Source: Lachnoclostridium sp. UBA739
Lineage (GTDB): Bacteria > Bacillota_A > Clostridia > Lachnospirales > Lachnospiraceae
NCBI GenBank assembly: GCA_002297865.1
Contig: DBKX01000158.1
Span: 1,396-10,437, forward strand
Length of the DNA: 9,042 nt
Direction of reading: 5' to 3'
Under the pieces are notes generated by a model. The model did not search any database. It was not told the origin of the DNA and worked only from the letters and a program-made list of their open reading frames with translations. The position numbers and the translations under genes are program-made. Below are positions 5,324 to 9,042 of the stretch, piece by piece (positions within the stretch are counted from its first letter, which is position 1; the number at the start of each line of letters is the position of its first letter).

Positions 5324-7675
5324 TTACTCTGCTTCTACTGCATCTCCATTATCTTCTGGTTCATCCTCTTCTGGCGGATCTACTTCCGGTGCATCACCTG
5401 GTTGATTGTTTTCATCCTCATCCCAACCTGGATCTTGATCTGGAGTATCATCTCCACCGTAGTCTTCTGAATCATCATTTGAATCATTATTTTGACTTGG
5501 TTTCTTAGAAGGCACTGGTTTAGAAGGCTTCGGTGCTTGTGTGACTGGTGGCTTCTTATCTTTATCTTCATCTTCACCCACATCTTCACTTGGCTTAACC
5601 TCTGTCTCCTCTTCGTTAGTTTCCTCCTCATCTTCCTTATCAGACTCTTCTTTTGGCTGAGAAGTATTCCCTTTATTAGAAGATGCTCCTTTATAATCTT
5701 TAAATCCGATATCATCTAATCCTTCATTTGCCCAAGTCATATATTCATTCCATATAGCTCCTGGGTAACTAGAACCTGTTAAGTCCTGAATTGACGTTGG
5801 ATTATCATAGCCAACCCATACACCTGTTGTATAGTAAGGTGTGAATCCAACAAACCATCCATCTTTCTTATCATTTGTTGTACCTGTCTTACCAGCACAA
5901 GATATTCCCTGCAATCTAAGACCTGCACCAGTTCCCTCAGTCATAACACTTTCCAGACAACTCACCATCATACGAGCTGCATTTTGTGTATAAATTGTCT
6001 TTTCCTCTATTTCATCCGAAACAATTTCTTTTCCTTCTGCATTTGTAATCTTTATAATACAAGTCGGTTCTCGATAGATACCGTCATTTTCAATTGTCGC
6101 AAAACCTGAAACCATTTCCAATGGGCTAACACCATAAGTTAAACCACCTAAGGATGCTGCTGCCGTATAATCCTTTGAGACAATTTTCTGGAAATTCATA
6201 TTCTTTAGATAGGATAACCCAACTGTTGGTGAAAGTTCCTCAAATAATTTCCATGCAACTGTATTCTTAGATTTGGCAACTGCTGTTCGTAATGTTATAT
6301 TTCCAAGGTAAACTTCTCCTGAATTTCTTGGACCACCCTCAAATTTAGCATCTTTTTTGATGCTATCTGGTGTATATCCATTGTCAAATGCAGGTGTGTA
6401 TACAACTAAAGGTTTAATTGAACTTCCTGGCTGTCTGAAACTCTGATATGCACGATTTAAGGTATAGCCACCTGTATCCTGCTTTCTACCACCTACAATT
6501 GCTACAACGCGTCCTGTAGAATTATCTACTGAAACTGCTGCTCCCTGCATCTTGTAGGTTCCTTCATCATTAGCGTCTGTAAAACCAGTTAACTTTTCAT
6601 CTACTGCTTCCTGAAGTTTTTTCTGATGTTCCATATTAATAGATGTGTAAATCTGATATCCGCCACTGTATAAACTCTTAGAACACTCATTATACATTTC
6701 ATCGTAATGCTCATTGTAAGCATCCTGATCCGCAGTGGTTTCAAATGTGTTCTCAAACTTAAATCCATTTGCTTGCATTAATGCTCTTGTTGCACTATAT
6801 AAAACAAATGTTGTAACATAATTTTCTTTCGTAAGTTTCTGAATATTAAGAGTAATCTTTTCATTTACAGCCTTATCATATTCAGATTGTCCAATCCAGC
6901 CATCCTCAAGCATCTGTTTAAGAATTCTGTTTCTTCTTTTAATTGTATTTTGGGGGTTATTTACTGGATTATACAATGTCGGGTTATTCGGTATAGCACA
7001 TAAATAGGCTAGCTGTGATAAAGAAAGCTCGCTAGAAGAACAATTGAAATACCCTCTACTTGCGGCTTCTATTCCATAATAACCATTTGAAAAATAAATG
7101 TTATTTAAATAAAACTCTAATATCTGATACTTAGAATACTTTTTCTCCAGTTCTAGTGAGATAAACATTTCCTTAATTTTTCGACTCCAGCTTACTTCAT
7201 AATTTAAGAATATGTTTCGAGCTAACTGCTGAGTAATAGTACTGGCCCCCTGCTTTATTTCTCCTTTATTCTTAACGTAAGCAACCATTGCCCTAACGAT
7301 CGCCTTGTAATCCACACCCTTATGTGTTGTAAACTTCTTATCCTCTATGGAAATCATTGCTTTTTTCGCAAAATCTGGTATATCATCATAAGCTAGATAA
7401 TACAAATCTTTTTCTCCCGACAAGGTCAGTAGTTCCTCACCCTTATAGTCATATACTGTACTTGTCTGAGACTGTCTAAATGTATCTACTGTTGATTCAC
7501 TTACCAGCTTCTTTGCATCTGACTGCATTTTAAGAATGTCTCTTCCATATTTAAAATAAAATATGCCTCCACCTACTAGAACAATAGCGAGCAGAATTAA
7601 AAAGGTAAACTTAAATGCAACTCCAAAGACTGACAAGACCTTATTTTTCCTTTTTTTTCTTTTTTTGTTTGCCAT
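5324..7675 (-). CDS. Class A penicillin-binding protein (glycosyltransferase/transpeptidase)
   Basis: Membrane-anchored enzyme that polymerises lipid II into glycan strands and cross-links stem peptides outside the cell. Residues 1-12 are strongly basic (KKRKKRKNK), followed by one membrane helix (about 18-41), giving an N-in topology. The GT51 domain (about 75-255) has the catalytic Glu 111 in EDKKFTTHKG, GASTITQQLARN (143-154), RKIKEM (165-170) and KYSKYQILEFYLNN (179-192). The transpeptidase domain (about 375-650) has SSIK with nucleophile Ser 418 and Lys 421, SKN (469-471) and KTGTT (596-600). All catalytic motifs are intact. Residues 664-783 form a low-complexity tail rich in Glu, Asp, Pro and Lys, probably disordered and exposed outside the membrane. 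The start follows AGGGA (7681-7685, read on the - strand) by five bases. It is monocistronic, with its own promoter, and ends at the shared terminator. It is PBP1a-like, but the exact paralogue is not determinable. Confidence 0.96.
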   Translation of the reverse strand: MANKKRKKRKNKVLSVFGVAFKFTFLILLAIVLVGGGIFYFKYGRDILKMQSDAKKLVSESTVDTFRQSQTSTVYDYKGEELLTLSGEKDLYYLAYDDIPDFAKKAMISIEDKKFTTHKGVDYKAIVRAMVAYVKNKGEIKQGASTITQQLARNIFLNYEVSWSRKIKEMFISLELEKKYSKYQILEFYLNNIYFSNGYYGIEAASRGYFNCSSSELSLSQLAYLCAIPNNPTLYNPVNNPQNTIKRRNRILKQMLEDGWIGQSEYDKAVNEKITLNIQKLTKENYVTTFVLYSATRALMQANGFKFENTFETTADQDAYNEHYDEMYNECSKSLYSGGYQIYTSINMEHQKKLQEAVDEKLTGFTDANDEGTYKMQGAAVSVDNSTGRVVAIVGGRKQDTGGYTLNRAYQSFRQPGSSIKPLVVYTPAFDNGYTPDSIKKDAKFEGGPRNSGEVYLGNITLRTAVAKSKNTVAWKLFEELSPTVGLSYLKNMNFQKIVSKDYTAAASLGGLTYGVSPLEMVSGFATIENDGIYREPTCIIKITNAEGKEIVSDEIEEKTIYTQNAARMMVSCLESVMTEGTGAGLRLQGISCAGKTGTTNDKKDGWFVGFTPYYTTGVWVGYDNPTSIQDLTGSSYPGAIWNEYMTWANEGLDDIGFKDYKGASSNKGNTSQPKEESDKEDEEETNEEETEVKPSEDVGEDEDKDKKPPVTQAPKPSKPVPSKKPSQNNDSNDDSEDYGGDDTPDQDPGWDEDENNQPGDAPEVDPPEEDEPEDNGDAVEAE

Positions 7676-7760
7676 AGTAATCCCTTTTCCTTTTCATTAA
7701 TAAATCAAGAAATTCGTTACCTATCTTATAAAGCTAACAAATACGCCTTATAAAATACAT

Positions 7761-7789
7761 AGTATAGTGTATCTTTCTCGGTTTATCAA
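7761..7789 (-). promoter_or_regulatory. Promoter of the class A PBP gene
   Basis: On the - strand a -35 TTGATA (7789-7784) and a -10 TATACT (7766-7761) are separated by 17 bp. A run of eight A residues (T-run on the + strand at about 7791-7798) lies directly upstream of the -35 and resembles an UP element. Transcription would start near 7754, giving a leader of about 79 bases with no obvious structured RNA. Confidence 0.75.
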
Positions 7790-7800
7790 GTTTTTTTTAG

Positions 7801-7975
7801 GTCTAAGCCTTGACATCAGGCTCTGCCATATCATCATATTTTCTATATTATACCATATAAGCTATACATTATTTATCTTTTTTATAAATTCAAATTAATT
7901 TCTCATTCCAACAAACAAATTGTAAATCAGTACCAGAAAGCCCTTAACTGTCAATACAAACAGATTCTAATCCTA
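7801..7975. other. Non-coding stretch, nothing recognised
   Basis: AT-rich DNA between the PBP promoter and the hydrogenase relic. A TTGACA at 7810-7815 has no well-spaced -10. A short inverted repeat (AGCCT 7806-7810 with AGGCT 7818-7822) lacks a following T-run on either strand. The frame of the hydrogenase relic stays open upstream to about 7880 but has no start codon and no recognisable residues. Confidence 0.5.
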
Positions 7976-7984
7976 TGTATCTTA

Positions 7985-8164
7985 TGTGGTGACTGTGTAA
8001 ATTGTGAGAAATCAGATTATGCTGCTGGCTTATATAAGACTGGCAAAACAAGCGTTATTAAACGTAGTGAAGAAAATCCAGTTGTTGCACAATTGTATTC
8101 TTACGGTCTGTGAAAAGGAAGAGAGCATGAACTTCTTCATGTAACTTACGAAAGAAATATGTAA
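7985..8164 (+). pseudogene. Decayed C-terminal fragment of an [FeFe]-hydrogenase-like gene
   Basis: One frame (codons starting at 7985) reads CGDCVNCEKSDYAAGLYKTG, continues with KTSVIKRSEENPVVAQLY, meets an in-frame TGA at 8111-8113, and resumes as GREHELLHVTYERN before TAA at 8162-8164. The pattern of a CVN turn, an AxxLY segment, a basic-S-x-E-NP segment, a short LY helix and a final HELLHxxY matches the extreme C-terminus, including the small-subunit-like domain, of [FeFe]-hydrogenases such as the HndD/HydA type, as recalled without a database search. The rest of the gene is missing, there is no start codon or ribosome binding site, and sequence between the CVN turn and the AAGLY segment seems deleted. 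It is best read as a relic that cannot make a working enzyme. A very small real peptide gene is less likely. Confidence 0.65.
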
Positions 8165-8183
8165 ATATTATCATCTGGAACGA

Positions 8184-8210
8184 TTGACAACTTTAATGAT
8201 TTCTTATAAA
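8184..8210 (+). promoter_or_regulatory. perR: Probable perR promoter
   Basis: A perfect -35 TTGACA (8184-8189) is followed by TATAAA (8205-8210) after a short 15-bp spacer. Transcription would start near 8217, inside the adjoining palindrome. The short spacer lowers confidence in the exact -10. Confidence 0.6.
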
Positions 8211-8233
8211 CTAATAATAGTTACTATTTATAG
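8211..8233. promoter_or_regulatory. Fur-family (PerR-like) operator at perR
   Basis: A 6-1-6 palindrome, AATAGT-T-ACTATT, spans 8216-8228. Three further matching pairs (CTA/TAG) lie outside two mismatched positions, so symmetry spans 8211-8233. It sits immediately after the -10, over the expected start point. The layout is the same as at the rubrerythrin promoter (8780-8804), with a shared TTACTATT. The geometry recalls the 7-1-7 boxes bound by Bacillus Fur and PerR (TAATnATTA core), although the bases differ from that consensus. Autoregulation by PerR is inferred. Confidence 0.55.
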
Positions 8234-8248
8234 AAAGGGGCATTGATT

Positions 8249-8638
8249 TTGTCTACAATAAAGTATAGTAAACAAAGAGAAGCAATTAAGACTTATTTAC
8301 AACATACTTACTCGCATCCTACTGCTGCTAAAGTTTACGAAGACTTACGTACAGAATATCCTAACATTAGCTTAGGCACTGTATACCGAAACTTAAACTT
8401 TTTAGTAGAGCAAGGAGAAATAATGAAAATCTCCTGTGACGATGGAAGTGACCACTATGACGGGAATCCCAAACCTCATTATCACTTTGTTTGTCGTAAA
8501 TGTGGCCAAGTAACAGACCTTGAACTTCCTTCACTGGATCATATTAATGTTCTGGCATCTTCTAATTTTGATGGGACTATTGAAGGCCATGTAACCTACT
8601 TTTATGGAGTATGCAAGGATTGTAAGGATAATCACTAA
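8249..8638 (+). CDS. perR: PerR-type Fur-family peroxide-sensing repressor
   Basis: Metal-dependent transcriptional repressor of peroxide and oxygen defence genes. The 129 residues comprise a winged-helix DNA-binding domain (about 5-65, with HPTAAKVYEDL and recognition helix region SLGTVYRNLNFL) and a dimerisation/metal domain. Structural zinc Cys pairs are at 82/85 (CRKC) and 122/125 (CKDC). The regulatory iron-site residues align with Bacillus PerR: His 23, Asp 71, His 77, His 79 and Asp 90. Aspartate at the last position, eight residues after the first CxxC Cys, is the form reported for PerR, where Fur has glutamate. The start is TTG at 8249, eight bases after AAAGGGG (8234-8240). An in-frame TTG at 8243 is only two bases from it and so unlikely. 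The protein lacks the first dozen or so residues of Bacillus PerR. It stands alone, with a rubrerythrin gene downstream as the likely target. Confidence 0.9.
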   Translation: MSTIKYSKQREAIKTYLQHTYSHPTAAKVYEDLRTEYPNISLGTVYRNLNFLVEQGEIMKISCDDGSDHYDGNPKPHYHFVCRKCGQVTDLELPSLDHINVLASSNFDGTIEGHVTYFYGVCKDCKDNH

Positions 8639-8663
8639 TTTTAATATAACTAAATATAAGCTT

Positions 8664-8691
8664 ATCAGGCAGGATACAAGGCCTACCTGAT
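8664..8691 (+). other. Hairpin upstream of the perR terminator
   Basis: ATCAGGCAGG (8664-8673) pairs with CCTACCTGAT (8682-8691) with one mismatch around an 8-base loop. No T-run follows, so it is not a terminator on its own. Part of its right arm (TGATAC, 8688-8693) can also pair with GTATCA (8705-8710) in the left arm of the terminator that follows. It may simply stabilise the perR mRNA 3' end. Confidence 0.5.
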
Positions 8692-8698
8692 ACTTTAT

Positions 8699-8737
8699 AA
8701 GACAGTATCAAGAACTTATGATACTGTCTTGTTTTTT
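8699..8737 (+). terminator. Rho-independent terminator of perR
   Basis: A perfect 12-bp stem pairs 8699-8710 with 8719-8730 around an 8-base loop. It is followed by G and six T residues (8732-8737). It lies 60 bases after the perR stop and separates perR from the rubrerythrin promoter, so the two genes are independent transcripts. Confidence 0.9.
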
Positions 8738-8747
8738 CAAAAAACTA

Positions 8748-8776
8748 TTGACTTTTATTATAAAATATATTATTAT
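8748..8776 (+). promoter_or_regulatory. rbr: Promoter of the rubrerythrin gene
   Basis: TTGACT (8748-8753) and TATTAT (8771-8776) are separated by exactly 17 bp, a strong sigma-A match. Transcription would start near 8783, within the palindrome at 8780-8804, giving a leader of about 63 bases. Confidence 0.8.
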
Positions 8777-8779
8777 ATC

Positions 8780-8804
8780 AATATCAGTAATGATTACTAT
8801 TATT
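8780..8804. promoter_or_regulatory. Fur-family (PerR-like) operator at rubrerythrin
   Basis: A 6-1-6 palindrome, AGTAAT-G-ATTACT (8786-8798), has a TAATnATTA core as in Bacillus PerR and Fur boxes. After two mismatched positions on each side, four more pairs match, giving symmetry over 8780-8804. It covers the expected transcription start, where a bound repressor would block initiation. The similar site at perR supports a common regulator. Confidence 0.6.
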
Positions 8805-8845
8805 TATTTAAATAAATTATAAACTTTGAAAGGTGGAAAACAATT

Positions 8846-9042
8846 ATGAAAAAATATGTATGTTCAGTATGTGGTTATGTTCACGAAGGAGATCACGCAC
8901 CAGAAGAATGTCCAATCTGTAAAGCAAAGGCAGATAAATTCCAGGAACAGTCTGCAGAACAATCTTGGGCTTGTGAACACGTTTTAGGAGTTGCTCAAGG
9001 TGCTAGCGAAGATATCATGGCAGATTTAAGAGCAAACTTTGT
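8846..9042 (+). CDS. rbr: Reverse rubrerythrin (NADH peroxidase-type), 5' part
   Basis: Only the first 65 codons are in the window; the gene runs off the right edge. Rubrerythrins of this type reduce hydrogen peroxide, and in clostridia also take part in oxygen scavenging, with electrons passed from NADH through rubredoxin-like iron. The N-terminus is a rubredoxin domain with Cys 6, 9, 22 and 25 (CSVCGY and CPICKA), which binds one iron. From about residue 40 the ferritin-like di-iron domain starts (WACEHVLGVAQGASEDIMAD). The rubredoxin-first order defines reverse rubrerythrins, as known in Clostridium acetobutylicum; classical rubrerythrin has the opposite order. AAAGGTGG at 8829-8836, nine bases upstream, supports the ATG. 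It has its own promoter with an operator over the start site, suggesting derepression by peroxide through PerR. Confidence 0.92.
   Translation, partial: MKKYVCSVCGYVHEGDHAPEECPICKAKADKFQEQSAEQSWACEHVLGVAQGASEDIMADLRANF

Noticed and set aside
5296..5508. Open frame on the + strand, leucine- and histidine-rich
   Set aside because: It is the antisense of the Glu/Asp/Pro-rich tail of the PBP gene, its composition is an artefact of that low complexity, and it lacks a ribosome binding site. It also starts inside the terminator hairpin.
5380..5715. Open frame on the - strand, lysine- and isoleucine-rich
   Set aside because: It is another frame of the same PBP tail, on the same strand, with no ribosome binding site or recognisable domain.
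5492..5719. Open frame on the + strand, phenylalanine- and leucine-rich, apparently membrane-like
   Set aside because: The hydrophobicity comes from reading antisense to acidic codons of the PBP tail. No start signals support it.
7806..7822. Small hairpin (AGCCT/AGGCT) as a terminator
   Set aside because: The stem is only 5 bp and no T-run follows it on either strand; no gene ends nearby.

Overview
The window looks like chromosomal DNA from a low-GC, anaerobic, Gram-positive Clostridia member, most likely of the Lachnospiraceae type. This rests on strong AT bias, AAGGAGG-type ribosome binding sites, a Firmicutes-style DnaB/DnaD plus DnaI helicase-loader pair, a class A penicillin-binding protein with an acidic tail, a long (390-residue) PRPP synthetase, and a PerR regulator next to a rubredoxin-first ('reverse') rubrerythrin. 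Species cannot be fixed from the sequence alone. No phage, transposon, CRISPR array, tRNA or rRNA was seen.

Layout. 1-169: AT-rich leader with the murC promoter. 170-1552 (+): murC, a complete UDP-MurNAc:L-alanine ligase. 1553-1847: a 295-bp intergenic region with a strong terminator and two copies of a 22-bp direct repeat, each carrying two head-to-tail DnaA boxes, then a promoter. 1848-2975 and 2994-3986 (+): a two-gene unit for a DnaD/DnaB-type primosome protein and a DnaI/DnaC-like AAA+ helicase loader. 4089-5261 (+): prs, with its own extended -10 promoter overlapping the dnaI stop codon. 5276-5322: a perfect 22-bp hairpin serving as a bidirectional terminator between convergent genes. 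5324-7675 (-): a bifunctional class A penicillin-binding protein. 7676-8248: 573 bp without an intact gene, holding the PBP promoter, a short stretch with nothing recognisable, a decayed fragment resembling the C-terminus of an [FeFe]-hydrogenase, and the perR promoter/operator. 8249-8638 (+): perR, followed by a terminator. 8846 to the window end (+): the 5' part of a reverse rubrerythrin gene.

How the parts fit. murC and the class A PBP are both in peptidoglycan synthesis (cytoplasmic precursor ligation and extracellular polymerisation/cross-linking). The DnaD/DnaB-like protein and the AAA+ loader should act together to put the replicative helicase onto DnaA-opened DNA, and the DnaA boxes upstream of their promoter suggest that DnaA may also control their expression. 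PerR and rubrerythrin form an oxidative-stress module: both promoters carry a similar 6-1-6 palindrome immediately downstream of the -10 box, fitting PerR autoregulation and repression of the peroxidase gene.

No clearly new multi-gene system was found. The most notable signals are the DnaA-box repeats ahead of the helicase-loader operon, a terminator hairpin built from DnaA-box sequence, the matched Fur-family operators, and the hydrogenase relic.
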